64,000 bases of DNA from assembly GCF_900102685.1 (NCBI RefSeq), contig NZ_FMZA01000010.1:62001-126000 (forward strand), read 5' to 3'. Below, piece after piece: positions 36,136 through 44,219 of this stretch (position 1 is its first letter; each line of letters starts with the position of its first letter). Both the position numbers and the translations under genes were made by a program. The notes under the pieces are model-generated. The model did no database searches, was not told the DNA's origin, and was given only the letters and a program-made list of their open reading frames with translations. Origin of the DNA: Melghirimyces thermohalophilus (lineage in GTDB: Bacteria; Bacillota; Bacilli; Thermoactinomycetales; DSM-45169).

Positions 36136-36915
36136 ATGTATGAAACGATTTTGTACGAAAAGAAAGAGGGCGTGGCAGCAATCACCCTGAATCGTCCCAA
36201 GTCCCTCAACGCTTATAACATGCAGATGCACCAGGAGTTGACCCGGGCGATCCATGATGCTGCCGAGGACGATCAAGTGCGATGCATCGTCCTAAAGGGT
36301 AGCGGCCGAGGCTTCAGCGCAGGAGCGGACCTCAGCGTCTTCAAGGGTACGGAGAGCCCCGATTACGGCGCTTTTCTGCGGGATACCTACAACCCCTTGC
36401 TGATGCGGATGGCCGAGGTGGAAAAACCGATCGTAGCGGCTCTTCACGGCCCTGCTTTCGGTGCCGGCCTCAGTCTGGCTCTGGCCTGCGATTTCCGAAT
36501 CGCCGCGGACAACGCCACTCTCTGCATGGCCTTTATCAATATCGGTTTGGTTCCCGATGCCGGCGCTTCCTTTTTCCTACCGCGGATCGTCGGTTACAGC
36601 CAGGCGCTGGAGATGGCCATGTTGGGAGAAACCTATACTGCCGACCAGGCAAAATCCATGGGAATGATCAATCGCGTCGTACCCGCCGCGGAGTTGGAAT
36701 CGGCGACGAAGGAGTTTGCCCGCCGGCTGGCCCAGGCTCCTACCCGAGCGCTAAGCGGCATTAAACGCAACTTTTTGAAAAGCTTTGAAAAGGATCTGCC
36801 GGCGCTCTTAGAAGCGGAAGCCCGGGAGCAGAGTGCCTGCGGCCGCAGCGTCGACCATAGCGAAGGCGTGACCGCATTCTTTCAAAAACGAACCCCGACA
36901 TTTACCGGACGCTAA
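36136..36915 (+). CDS. Enoyl-CoA hydratase/isomerase family protein, PaaG-like
   Basis: 259 residues from the ATG behind AGGAGAGGGG. Crotonase fold with oxyanion-hole segments GRGFSAGADLSVF and HGPAFGAGLSLALACDFRIA. Both catalytic Glu of classical hydratases are replaced: Ser in the GAGLS segment and Phe in AFINIGL. GLVPDAGASFFLPR keeps the Asp typical of PaaG-type isomerases. An enoyl-CoA isomerase is therefore more likely than a hydratase, which fits a cluster that has separate MaoC-type hydratases. Confidence 0.87.
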   Translation: MYETILYEKKEGVAAITLNRPKSLNAYNMQMHQELTRAIHDAAEDDQVRCIVLKGSGRGFSAGADLSVFKGTESPDYGAFLRDTYNPLLMRMAEVEKPIVAALHGPAFGAGLSLALACDFRIAADNATLCMAFINIGLVPDAGASFFLPRIVGYSQALEMAMLGETYTADQAKSMGMINRVVPAAELESATKEFARRLAQAPTRALSGIKRNFLKSFEKDLPALLEAEAREQSACGRSVDHSEGVTAFFQKRTPTFTGR

Positions 36916-36963
36916 CACCTTGTGGAATCCCATCTTACTCACATCGAAAAAGGAGGAACCGCA

Positions 36964-37728
36964 ATGGGGAATCGCTTACAAAACCGGGTGGCAATGATCA
37001 CAGGGGCGAGCCGCGGCATTGGTAAAGGAGTGGCCCGCCGTCTGGGACAGGAGGGAGCCAGTGTCTCCCTTTTGGATATTGCCGAGGAAGATTTGCAAGA
37101 AACAGCCAAGGAACTGGAATCTGAAGGGATCTCTGTCTTTTCCGCTCAGGTGGATGTAACCGATCCGGAACAGGTGGAGTCCGCTGTCAGCCAAACGGTG
37201 GAACGCTTCGGTCGTCTGGATATTTTGGTGAACAACGCTGGTGTGATTCGGGACAACCTTTTGTTTAAGATGACAGACGAAGATTGGCAGACGGTGATGG
37301 ATGTTCATCTAAAGGGGTCCTTCAACTGCAGCCGTGCGGCACAGAAGGTGATGGTGGAGCAGAAGTACGGTCGAATCATCAACCTCTCCTCCACCTCGGC
37401 TCTGGGCAATCGAGGACAAGCCAACTATTCCGCAGCCAAAGCGGGGTTACAGGGTTTCACGAAAACCCTGGCCATTGAACTGGGTAAGCTGGGCATCACC
37501 GTCAACGCCATTGCTCCCGGATTTATCGAGACAGATATGACCCGGGCGACAGCGGAGAGGATCGGTGTTTCCTTCGACGCTTTTGTGGAGGAGATGAAAA
37601 AACGGATCCCGGTTCAACGGAGCGGTCAACCGGAGGATATCGCCAACGCTGTCGTCTTTTTCGCCGAAGAGAACTCCTCCTTTGTCAATGGACAAGTCCT
37701 GTATGTAGCCGGAGGGCCAACTGACTAA
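36964..37728 (+). CDS. Short-chain dehydrogenase, FabG-like
   Basis: 254 residues from the ATG behind AAAGGAGGAACC. Classical SDR: TGASRGIGKG cofactor loop, NNAG, Ser in NLSSTSA, and YSAAK catalytic Tyr/Lys. Position in an acyl-CoA cluster suggests a 3-hydroxyacyl-CoA or 3-oxoacyl-ACP oxidoreductase. It is followed 15 bp later by two MaoC-fold genes. The coenzyme and substrate cannot be fixed by eye. Confidence 0.92.
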   Translation: MGNRLQNRVAMITGASRGIGKGVARRLGQEGASVSLLDIAEEDLQETAKELESEGISVFSAQVDVTDPEQVESAVSQTVERFGRLDILVNNAGVIRDNLLFKMTDEDWQTVMDVHLKGSFNCSRAAQKVMVEQKYGRIINLSSTSALGNRGQANYSAAKAGLQGFTKTLAIELGKLGITVNAIAPGFIETDMTRATAERIGVSFDAFVEEMKKRIPVQRSGQPEDIANAVVFFAEENSSFVNGQVLYVAGGPTD

Positions 37729-37742
37729 AGGGGTGATAGCTG

Positions 37743-38195
37743 ATGTGGGAAAAATGGATTGGCCAGCGATCCAAACCGGTAACCAACCCCATCGAGCGGG
37801 GAGCCGTAGCTAAATTTGCCCAGGCGATCGGGGATGATTCCCCTCTCTATACCGATGAAGAAGCAGCCAGGAAGTCGGTTCACGGACGGCTGATCGCACC
37901 GCCCACCTATCCGATGATATTGGATTACGGGCAGATCGAAGGACTGAAACTGCCGGAAAGCGGATTGATTCACGGGGAGCAGCAATTCGACTACCGCCGC
38001 CCCTTGTATGTGGATGAGAAAGTCACCTGTTACGAGACGCTGCGGGATGTGAAGGTAAAACAAGCGCGCAGTGGAGAGATGACCATCCTGGTGATTGACA
38101 GAGTAGGTGAGGATTCCGAAGGGGAAAGGATCTTTACCAGCACGCTCACCATCATCGTGACGGAAGCGGTAAAGCGGAGGTGGATGGCTTCATGA
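37743..38195 (+). CDS. MaoC-like dehydratase subunit A (FAS1-type, N-terminal hot dog)
   Basis: 150 residues, single hot-dog fold. Motifs NPIERGAVAKFAQAIGDDSPLYTDEEAA and PPTYPMIL match the N-terminal MaoC_dehydrat_N family, usually the non-catalytic partner of a heterodimeric enoyl-CoA hydratase. The start of the partner gene overlaps its stop (ATGA), as expected for a two-subunit enzyme. Confidence 0.87.
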   Translation: MWEKWIGQRSKPVTNPIERGAVAKFAQAIGDDSPLYTDEEAARKSVHGRLIAPPTYPMILDYGQIEGLKLPESGLIHGEQQFDYRRPLYVDEKVTCYETLRDVKVKQARSGEMTILVIDRVGEDSEGERIFTSTLTIIVTEAVKRRWMAS

Positions 38196-38602
38196 TCACA
38201 GAGGTTTTTGACTTGAGCGTCGGTCAGGAGATTCCCTCCCGCACCTTGCCGCCGGTGACCCGTTTGGACCTGATCAAATACGCCGGTGCTTCCGGTGATT
38301 ACAACCCGATCCACACCATTGACGAAGCGGCAGAAAAGGCGGGACTGCCCGGTGTGATCGCCCACGGGATGTTAACCATGGGTCGGATGGCCACGCTGTT
38401 TTCTCCGTACCTGGAGCGGGGATTTATCCGCAAGTTTACCACCCGCTTTAAAGGGATGGTCTTCCTCGGGGATGAGATTACCTTGAAAGCGGTACTGGTG
38501 GACAAGCATGGAGATACCGCCCGCTTTGATGTGACCGCGGTCAATCAGAAAGGGGAAACCGTCACCGCTGGTCAGGTGGAATTTTGTGTGCGGAACAAAT
38601 GA
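38192..38602 (+). CDS. MaoC-like dehydratase subunit B (catalytic)
   Basis: 136 residues from the ATG overlapping the previous stop, with GGAGGTG upstream. The hydratase-2 motif GASGDYNPIHTIDEAA carries the catalytic Asp and His, and PGVIAHGMLTMG the conserved Gly turn. With the preceding subunit it should form an (R)-specific enoyl-CoA hydratase or 3-hydroxyacyl dehydratase. Last gene before a terminator-like hairpin. Confidence 0.9.
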   Translation: MITEVFDLSVGQEIPSRTLPPVTRLDLIKYAGASGDYNPIHTIDEAAEKAGLPGVIAHGMLTMGRMATLFSPYLERGFIRKFTTRFKGMVFLGDEITLKAVLVDKHGDTARFDVTAVNQKGETVTAGQVEFCVRNK

Positions 38603-38613
38603 GGGTTCATGGT

Positions 38614-38655
38614 AACAAAGCTTCGGTGTAAACAGGTACACCGGGGCTTTGTTTC
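38614..38655 (+). terminator. Terminator-like hairpin of the acyl-CoA operon
   Basis: AACAAAGC...GGTGTA / TACACC...GCTTTGTT with small internal mismatches, ending in TTTCC. Confidence 0.65.
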
Positions 38656-38732
38656 CATAAGAAACAAAATCCTTTGACGGCGTGGTATCCTTCTGAAACA
38701 ATGGATGTAAAAGCGGTTTCATGGAGGAACTC

Positions 38733-40100
38733 ATGAAAATTAGTGATCACAAACGCGCCGTCTTGTTGGAAAACCTGGAAAAGATATTGGATTATTTGGA
38801 TGAGATTTTCCTGTTTATTGCCCCAGACACAAAAATTTTGTACGCCAATGCCACCTATTCCCGCTTTATGGGAATCCCTCGGGATAAGGTAGTGGGCCGT
38901 TTCTTGCGGGATGTGGAGCCACATTCCCGAATGATCGATGTGTTGGAGTCGGGGCGGCCGGTTTTTCAAGATTACTCCTATGTGGAGTCTGTAGACATGG
39001 AGGTGGTCGGCAATGCGTTTCCGGTCTACAACGGAGATGAGATGATCGGGGTGATGGCTATCTTTCGCCCCATTTCTGTCTACTCGACTCCGATTTCCCC
39101 CGCTCCCTTACGGGAGGCAGAGGGGGACAAGCAGGATCCCTTCGCACAGCTGATCGGAGAGAGTCGGAAATTAAGAAATGTGATCCGCATCGCCCGTAAA
39201 GTGGCGCAGACGGACACTACCGTCTTATTGCGCGGTGAAACAGGGGTTGGAAAGGAATTGTTCGCCCGGGCCATCCATCAAGCCAGCCCCTTTTCCGATG
39301 GCCCCTTTGTTGCTCTCAATATGGCCTCGATCCCGGAGAGTTTGCTGGAATCAGAGTTATTCGGGTATGAACCCGGGGCCTTTACCGGGGCCAAAAGCGA
39401 GGGGAAAGCGGGTTTGATCGAATCCGCACAGGGAGGGACGCTGTTTCTGGACGAAATGGGTGAAATCAGTCCGATGCTGCAGACCAAATTGTTGCGGGTA
39501 TTACAGGAACGAACCGTCACCCGTGTCGGCGGAACCCGTACCCGCAATGTCCGGTTTCGCTTGATCACGGCAACCAACCGGGATTTGGAGAGATTAGTGG
39601 AGCACGGTCAATTTCGTCCCGATCTCTATTACCGTATCAACGTGATCCCGATCCATCTCCCTCCCCTGCAGGAGCGGGGTAAAGACATGATTCTGCTGGC
39701 GGAGCGGTTCAAGGAAGCGCTGGAAGTCAAACGGAAAGAGCGGAAGGCCTTTTCCCGACGGGTGTTGGAGATCTTTCAAACCTATTCTTGGCCGGGCAAT
39801 GTCCGGGAGCTGGAAAGCTGTGTCGAATACATGATGACCTTGTCAGAAGGGCGCTTGATGGATGTGCAGCACTTGCCCCCGGCTATCGGCAGTGCAACAG
39901 CTGTCGAAAGGGAGGACAGGGAGGGAATGGAGGCGGATCTCCCTTCCACACTCAACCTGCAAGAGGCGGTGGAACATGTGGAACGGAAGTGGATTCGGCG
40001 CGCCCTGGCTCAGGCTCAAAGCCGTTCCGAAGCGATCCGTCTCCTGGGGATCAGCCGTAAGGCGTTTTACAGCAAACTGAAAAAATACGGCCTCTCTTAG
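38733..40100 (+). CDS. PAS-domain sigma-54 (sigma-L) dependent activator
   Basis: 455 residues from the ATG five bases after GGAGG; an ATG at 38721 has no ribosome site. A PAS sensor domain lies at about 10-115 (DEIFLFIAPDTKILYANATYSRFMG). The AAA+ domain at about 135-370 has Walker A GETGVGKELFARA, the sigma-54 contact loop GAFTGAK, and LFLDEMGE. A Fis-type helix-turn-helix is at the C terminus (AIRLLGISRKAFYSKLKKYG). It most likely activates the sigma-L promoter at 33010-33026 in response to a small ligand. In Pseudomonas the lva operon is also driven by a sigma-54 activator, from memory. Confidence 0.93.
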   Translation: MKISDHKRAVLLENLEKILDYLDEIFLFIAPDTKILYANATYSRFMGIPRDKVVGRFLRDVEPHSRMIDVLESGRPVFQDYSYVESVDMEVVGNAFPVYNGDEMIGVMAIFRPISVYSTPISPAPLREAEGDKQDPFAQLIGESRKLRNVIRIARKVAQTDTTVLLRGETGVGKELFARAIHQASPFSDGPFVALNMASIPESLLESELFGYEPGAFTGAKSEGKAGLIESAQGGTLFLDEMGEISPMLQTKLLRVLQERTVTRVGGTRTRNVRFRLITATNRDLERLVEHGQFRPDLYYRINVIPIHLPPLQERGKDMILLAERFKEALEVKRKERKAFSRRVLEIFQTYSWPGNVRELESCVEYMMTLSEGRLMDVQHLPPAIGSATAVEREDREGMEADLPSTLNLQEAVEHVERKWIRRALAQAQSRSEAIRLLGISRKAFYSKLKKYGLS

Positions 40101-40130
40101 CCTTCCTTCCAAAATGGGCTAAATGAGAGG
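40091..40130 (+). terminator. Hairpin at the end of the activator gene
   Basis: CCTCTCTTAGCC (40091-40102) pairs with GGCTAA-AT-GAGAGG (40117-40130), a 12-bp stem with a two-base bulge. No strong T run follows. Confidence 0.4.
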
Positions 40131-40207
40131 AGGCTTTCCCATTCAGCAGAAAACCGTTTAGGGGAAAACACACATCCTAAAAATCCCCTACCAATCAACG
40201 CCAGATG

Positions 40208-40303
40208 GCAAAGCGAGACCGAGAGCGAAGCGACTCAGGCGAGACTTGTGCTGTAAAGTGCAAAGCGAGACCGAGAGCGAAACGGATCAGGCGAGATTGA
40301 TGC
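40208..40303 (+). repeat. Two imperfect 44-bp direct repeats
   Basis: Copies at 40208-40251 and 40260-40303 share GCAAAGCGAGACCGAGAGCG and the later CAGGCGAGA and TGC blocks. Their starts are 52 bp apart. They lie between the sigma-54 activator and the second SDR gene. The 310-bp gap shows no gene. Confidence 0.85.
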
Positions 40304-40411
40304 CCATGGGTGTAACGGAACGTCAGGGTACGGAGCGATCAGTAGAACATGGTGACCTGAAGGGGCGCGGGTTGGGGCCGCTTGAGAACAACGGAGAAAG
40401 GATGACACCGA

Positions 40412-41191
40412 ATGACCCAGGTGATGGACCTTTTTCGTTTGGATGGAAAAACAGCGATCGTGACCGGTGGAGGCCGGGGCTTAGGCCGATGGATGGCCGA
40501 GGGATTGGCGGAAGCAGGTGCCCGGGTGATACTTTGTTCCCGCAAGCAGGAAGCTTGTGAAGAGGTTCGGGATGAGATCCAGTCTCGTGGCAGGGAGGCT
40601 GTGGCCCTCGCTTGTGACGTGACCGACAAGAAGGATGTGGAAAGGGTGGTGGCCACCGCCCGGGAAACCTTCGGTCGGGTTGATATCCTGATTAATAACA
40701 GCGGGTCCACTTGGGGGGCCTTGGCGGAAGAGATGCCGGAGGATAAATTTGACCAAGTGATGGAGGTCAATGTGAAAGGAACCTTCCTGATGGCTCAAGC
40801 AGCTGGGCGGGCGATGATCGAGCAGGGAGAAGGAGGACGGATTATCAATATCGCTTCCGTTGCCGGCCTTGTCGGCGGTCATCCGGATTATATGAATACC
40901 GTCGGTTACAATTCCAGCAAAGGGGCAGTCATCACCATGACCAAGGACTTGGCTGTCAGCTGGGCCCGCCATGGGATCCTGGTCAATGCCATCGCGCCGG
41001 GTTGGTTCCCCACGAAGATGTCTGGGGGTCTCTTAAAGCATTTTGGGGACAAAATGAAGGAGCATATCCCCCTCCACCGGTTTGGAACAGAAGACGAGTT
41101 GAAGGGCCTCGCTGTCTTCCTCGCCTCCCCGGCCTCCTCCTACATCACTGGACAAACCCTAGTCGCCGACGGCGGTGCGACAGCTTGGTAA
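40412..41191 (+). CDS. Short-chain dehydrogenase (gluconate 5-dehydrogenase/FabG-like)
   Basis: 259 residues. VTGGGRGLGRWMAEGLAEAGARVILCSR is the cofactor region, followed by NNSG, Ser in NIASVAGL and YNSSK. The C terminus ITGQTLVADGGATAW is standard. Probably an oxidoreductase on a hydroxyacyl or sugar-acid substrate; context with the acyl-CoA cluster favours the first. A terminator follows. Confidence 0.9.
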   Translation: MTQVMDLFRLDGKTAIVTGGGRGLGRWMAEGLAEAGARVILCSRKQEACEEVRDEIQSRGREAVALACDVTDKKDVERVVATARETFGRVDILINNSGSTWGALAEEMPEDKFDQVMEVNVKGTFLMAQAAGRAMIEQGEGGRIINIASVAGLVGGHPDYMNTVGYNSSKGAVITMTKDLAVSWARHGILVNAIAPGWFPTKMSGGLLKHFGDKMKEHIPLHRFGTEDELKGLAVFLASPASSYITGQTLVADGGATAW

Positions 41192-41232
41192 CCCATCGAT
41201 CATGTGATTGCGAGCTGAGGTAGTCGCTCCAT

Positions 41233-41267
41233 AAAAAGGCGATCCCGAAGCGGGATCGCCTTTTTTT
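41233..41267. terminator. Bidirectional terminator
   Basis: GGCGATCCCG/CGGGATCGCC stem, loop AAG, flanked by AAAAA and TTTTTTT. Confidence 0.92.
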
Positions 41268-41387
41268 GTGAATTAACGAGTAACAGCCGCATTCTCACAT
41301 CCAAAAATGTGGCTGTGTTACATGAAATGTTCAACTAACTATTATAATTAACTTCGATCATTTCAAACTGCAGAGTCGGTAATGGTT

Positions 41388-41978
41388 CTACTCGACCGCG
41401 TTTGCACGTTCCATGATTTCCTGGACGATTGAGGTTTTGGCATCCGCGTAGTGTTGCACGTGCCGCCATTCACGCTGAGCCAGGTTACGCTTGACGCGTG
41501 CATAATTATCCCGGTCAGATTTATTTGCCCGTAGCCAATCACGAAAGCGCAACATTCGGTCGACCTCAGACGTTCCTTTGCTGAATACATGCAAGTTGAT
41601 ATCTGTATCGGGGCCCTTAAACAATCGGTGCTCAAACCACTCCGGTTCCCGAATACGGAGCTTGTATCCGGCTTTCTCTAAGTCCGGAACATAGGACATC
41701 TCGTCCGCAGAATCAGATACAACCAGTAGGATGTCAATGATTGGTTTTGCACATAGGCCCGGCACTGAGGTTGATCCGACATGCTCCACCTGTAATGCCT
41801 TGTTGCCGAGTACGGAACGAATTCGAGTAGCCTCCCGGTCGAATAGCTTAGGCCAGCGCGGATCATACTCTATAAGGGTGATATGTGAATTGTGGGGTTT
41901 AAGCTCTCCAACCGTCACTTTCTGAAGATCTTCATCACTATTAGGAATGAAATCTGAATTGTCTTGCATCGATGGCAT
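41388..41978 (-). CDS. GrpB/UPF0157 family nucleotidyltransferase-like protein
   Basis: 196 residues from the ATG eight bases after AAGGAGG. Family motifs: EYDPRWPKLFDREA, VEHVGSTSVPGLCAKPIIDI and DINLHVF, which match the GrpB domain with its NTase fold. The function is unknown; members are common accessory genes in Firmicutes. Base composition looks lower in GC than the neighbours and the gene separates two functional blocks, so recent acquisition is possible. Confidence 0.88.
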   Translation of the reverse strand: MPSMQDNSDFIPNSDEDLQKVTVGELKPHNSHITLIEYDPRWPKLFDREATRIRSVLGNKALQVEHVGSTSVPGLCAKPIIDILLVVSDSADEMSYVPDLEKAGYKLRIREPEWFEHRLFKGPDTDINLHVFSKGTSEVDRMLRFRDWLRANKSDRDNYARVKRNLAQREWRHVQHYADAKTSIVQEIMERANAVE

Positions 41979-42042
41979 TGAATCTACCTCCTTGTTATCA
42001 GTTTTCAAATACCACAGTGTTCGTTAAGTTACAATTTAAACG

Positions 42043-42702
42043 TCACGACTTTAAACGGCTGCGCTCCACAATCTCCCTCAGTTCCGCTGCCGCGCGCCGG
42101 GGCGAGTCGGCGTGGGTGATGGCGGAGATGACGGCGATCCCTGCGGCGCCGGCCTGAATCACTTCCTTTGCGTTATTCCCGTCGATACCACCGATTCCCA
42201 CGACGGGGAGGGGGTGGGAGACTTTACAGTTAATCCGACGAATCCCCTCAGGGCCGATGGGCTTGCCAGCATCGGGTTTAGAGCGGGTGGCATACATGGC
42301 ACCTACCCCCAGATAATCTGCTCCCGCTTGGGCGGCTGCTTTCGCTTCCTCGGGGGTTTCTGTGGAGATCCCGATCAAGGCGTTTGTTTCCAGCAAAGGA
42401 CGCACCTCCACTGGAGGCAAGTCGTCCTGTCCAAGGTGAACCCCGTCGGCATCAAGAATCATAGCGAGGTCGACCCGGTCATTGACGATAAAAGGAATGC
42501 GATATTTCGCACAAAGTTCCCGAAGCTGTTTGCCCAGGGAGACCGTTTGGGTCATGGAGAGGGAAGAGTCTTTTTCTCGAAACTGAAACAAAGTGACGCC
42601 GCCGGCGATTGCTTCCTGGAGAATCCAGGCAGGATCTCGGCCCCGGCAGTCCTGGCTTCCCATCACCAGATAGAGACGCAGAGCGGAGGGAGATAAAGGC
42701 AT
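42043..42702 (-). CDS. thiE: Thiamine-phosphate synthase
   Basis: 219 residues. It couples HMP-PP and thiazole phosphate to thiamine phosphate. TIM-barrel motifs GGVTLFQFREKD, FIVNDRVDLA, DADGVHLGQDDLP and GVGAMYATRSKPDA are all present, as is VVGIGGIDG. Second gene of the TPP-riboswitch operon, 67 bp after thiD. Confidence 0.96.
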   Translation of the reverse strand: MPLSPSALRLYLVMGSQDCRGRDPAWILQEAIAGGVTLFQFREKDSSLSMTQTVSLGKQLRELCAKYRIPFIVNDRVDLAMILDADGVHLGQDDLPPVEVRPLLETNALIGISTETPEEAKAAAQAGADYLGVGAMYATRSKPDAGKPIGPEGIRRINCKVSHPLPVVGIGGIDGNNAKEVIQAGAAGIAVISAITHADSPRRAAAELREIVERSRLKS

Positions 42703-42769
42703 AGGGGAACCTCTCCTTTCGGAGTGTTTGAATAGGGATATCTGTATTTCACCGCAGACGATTTCACCC

Positions 42770-43600
42770 TCAGCTGGATGGGATGATCCAAGTACGGATT
42801 TCGTCGGAGTGGTTTCGATAGCCCCAATGGTTGGTGGGCCCGTGCCCCTTCCCTAGTTTGAGGGGGTGGCTGATCGCCCGGGTGATGAATGTCTTGGCTG
42901 TCTTCACTGCATCGGTCAACGGCTGCCCCTTGGCCAGTTCTGCAGTCACCGCTGCCGAGAAGGTACATCCGGTCCCGTGAGTATGAGGGGTTTGGGTACG
43001 GGGGGCGGATAAGGCGAGAAAGGTTTCACCGTCATAGAAGAGATCGGTGGCTGTCTCCCCATCCAGATGCCCTCCCTTGATCACCACTGCGGCGGCCCCC
43101 ATCTCCCGGATGCGGCAGGCGGCTTCCTTTTGCTTCGTTTCCGTGTCCAATCGTTCTCCGACGAGAAACTCCGCTTCTGGGAGGTTGGGAGTGACCAGTG
43201 TGGCCAGGGGGATCAGAGTATCGACAAGAGCATTCCTGGCCGCCTCGTCCAATAGAGAATGGCCGCTCTTAGCCACCATCACCGGATCGACGACCAAGGG
43301 GCCTAAGTGGTTTTGCGCAACCTTTTCCGCTATGGTCTCCATGATGGCTACGGTGCCGATCATTCCTGTTTTTAAGGCATCGATGCCGATATCTTCAGTG
43401 ACAGCATCCAATTGACGAGTCACGGCTTCCGATTCCAATTCATAGATCCCGGTCACCCCCAGGGTGTTTTGGGCGGTGACAGCGGTGAGCGCACTCATTC
43501 CAAAAACGCCTAACTCCTGAAAAGTTTTTAGGTCCGCTTGGATTCCGGCTCCGCCTCCACTATCAGAACCGGCGATGGTCAACGCGCGTGGTGCAGTCAT
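42770..43600 (-). CDS. thiD: Hydroxymethylpyrimidine/phosphomethylpyrimidine kinase
   Basis: 276 residues from the ATG behind GAGAGGAGAGGG; longer upstream starts run into the riboswitch terminator. Ribokinase fold: [18 protein letters not shown] at the N terminus, [10 protein letters not shown], and the C-terminal [11 protein letters not shown] anion hole. It phosphorylates HMP twice for thiamine synthesis. Controlled by the TPP riboswitch upstream. Confidence 0.97.
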   Translation of the reverse strand: MTAPRALTIAGSDSGGGAGIQADLKTFQELGVFGMSALTAVTAQNTLGVTGIYELESEAVTRQLDAVTEDIGIDALKTGMIGTVAIMETIAEKVAQNHLGPLVVDPVMVAKSGHSLLDEAARNALVDTLIPLATLVTPNLPEAEFLVGERLDTETKQKEAACRIREMGAAAVVIKGGHLDGETATDLFYDGETFLALSAPRTQTPHTHGTGCTFSAAVTAELAKGQPLTDAVKTAKTFITRAISHPLKLGKGHGPTNHWGYRNHSDEIRTWIIPSS

Positions 43601-43621
43601 CAAACCCTCTCCTCTCCCATT

Positions 43622-43650
43622 AAAAAAGCCGCCGGTATGCAGCCGGCGGC
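43622..43650 (-). terminator. Riboswitch terminator before thiD
   Basis: Minus strand GCCGCCGG/CCGGCGGC stem with a seven-base loop followed by TTTTTT. It lies between the TPP aptamer and thiD, so it is the expression platform. Confidence 0.9.
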
Positions 43651-43679
43651 GCGTGGTCATAAAGTGAGCCAATCTCTCC

Positions 43680-43776
43680 AGTATCCTGCTGCCTCCGCTG
43701 GCATTACCCAGATCAGGTCTAACGGTCGGTGACGGAATTAGTCACCCTCTCAGCCAGGTTCCCCCAGCTCCCATTC
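43680..43776 (-). promoter_or_regulatory. TPP (THI-box) riboswitch
   Basis: On the minus strand CTGAGAGGG (43753-43745) and ACCTGATCTGGGTAATGCC... (43718-43696) are the two conserved TPP-binding segments, joined by a variable stem. Controls thiD-thiE by termination when TPP is bound. Confidence 0.97.
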
Positions 43777-43791
43777 TTGATTGTCCCTTAT

Positions 43792-43821
43792 ATTATAGAT
43801 TGGGCCAAGGTGAAGTGGCAA
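43792..43821 (-). promoter_or_regulatory. thiDE promoter
   Basis: Minus strand TTGCCA (43821-43816), 18 bp, TATAAT (43797-43792). Confidence 0.7.
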
Positions 43822-43934
43822 GGGGGAGTGGTCAGACGTTGGCCGGTCGGATGCGGTCGGGCGGGTGTCTATACCGAAAGTGGTGGTGATTCATAAGCTG
43901 TAAATGAGCCATCATGCAGGAGGGAGGTTAGACT

Positions 43935-44090
43935 ATGAGCGGAGCGAAAACCAGCAGCCTGTTTAGTCTGTTCGGCATCAAGTGGGCATGGTGGATCGCT
44001 ATTGCGGTTCTCATCATCCTGTTCTTGTTTTTCGCGTTTTTCTGGTGGTGGGGTGGAGGATTCATCGGACCTTACGGTCCCTACTATTAA
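43935..44090 (+). CDS. Small aromatic-rich membrane protein (51 aa)
   Basis: ATG after GGGAGG. The product MSGAKTSSLFSLFG... has a Trp-rich membrane helix (about 17-40) and a Gly/Pro/Tyr tail ending GPYGPYY. A terminator follows directly. It resembles in style the tiny spore or membrane proteins of Bacillales, but I do not recognise a family. The clean ribosome site and own terminator support a real gene. Confidence 0.7.
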   Translation: MSGAKTSSLFSLFGIKWAWWIAIAVLIILFLFFAFFWWWGGGFIGPYGPYY

Positions 44091-44116
44091 CCTTCTAATT
44101 CCCGGTTCCCTCTCGT

Positions 44117-44146
44117 CAACCTCCCGTCGTGGAGGTTGTTTTGTTG
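44117..44146 (+). terminator. Terminator
   Basis: CAACCTCC/GGAGGTTG stem, six-base loop, followed by TTTTGTT. Confidence 0.85.
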
Positions 44147-44219
44147 CCCTTCCAAGCACCTCTTGACTTTCCGGTACATATTGTGACAAGGAAACTCCAG
44201 CGGAGGAGGTGAAGGGGGA

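Noticed and set aside
41280-41321. GTAACAGCC/GGCTGTGTTAC hairpin as a terminator of the GrpB-like gene
   Set aside because: No T run on either strand; left as an unexplained stem-loop.
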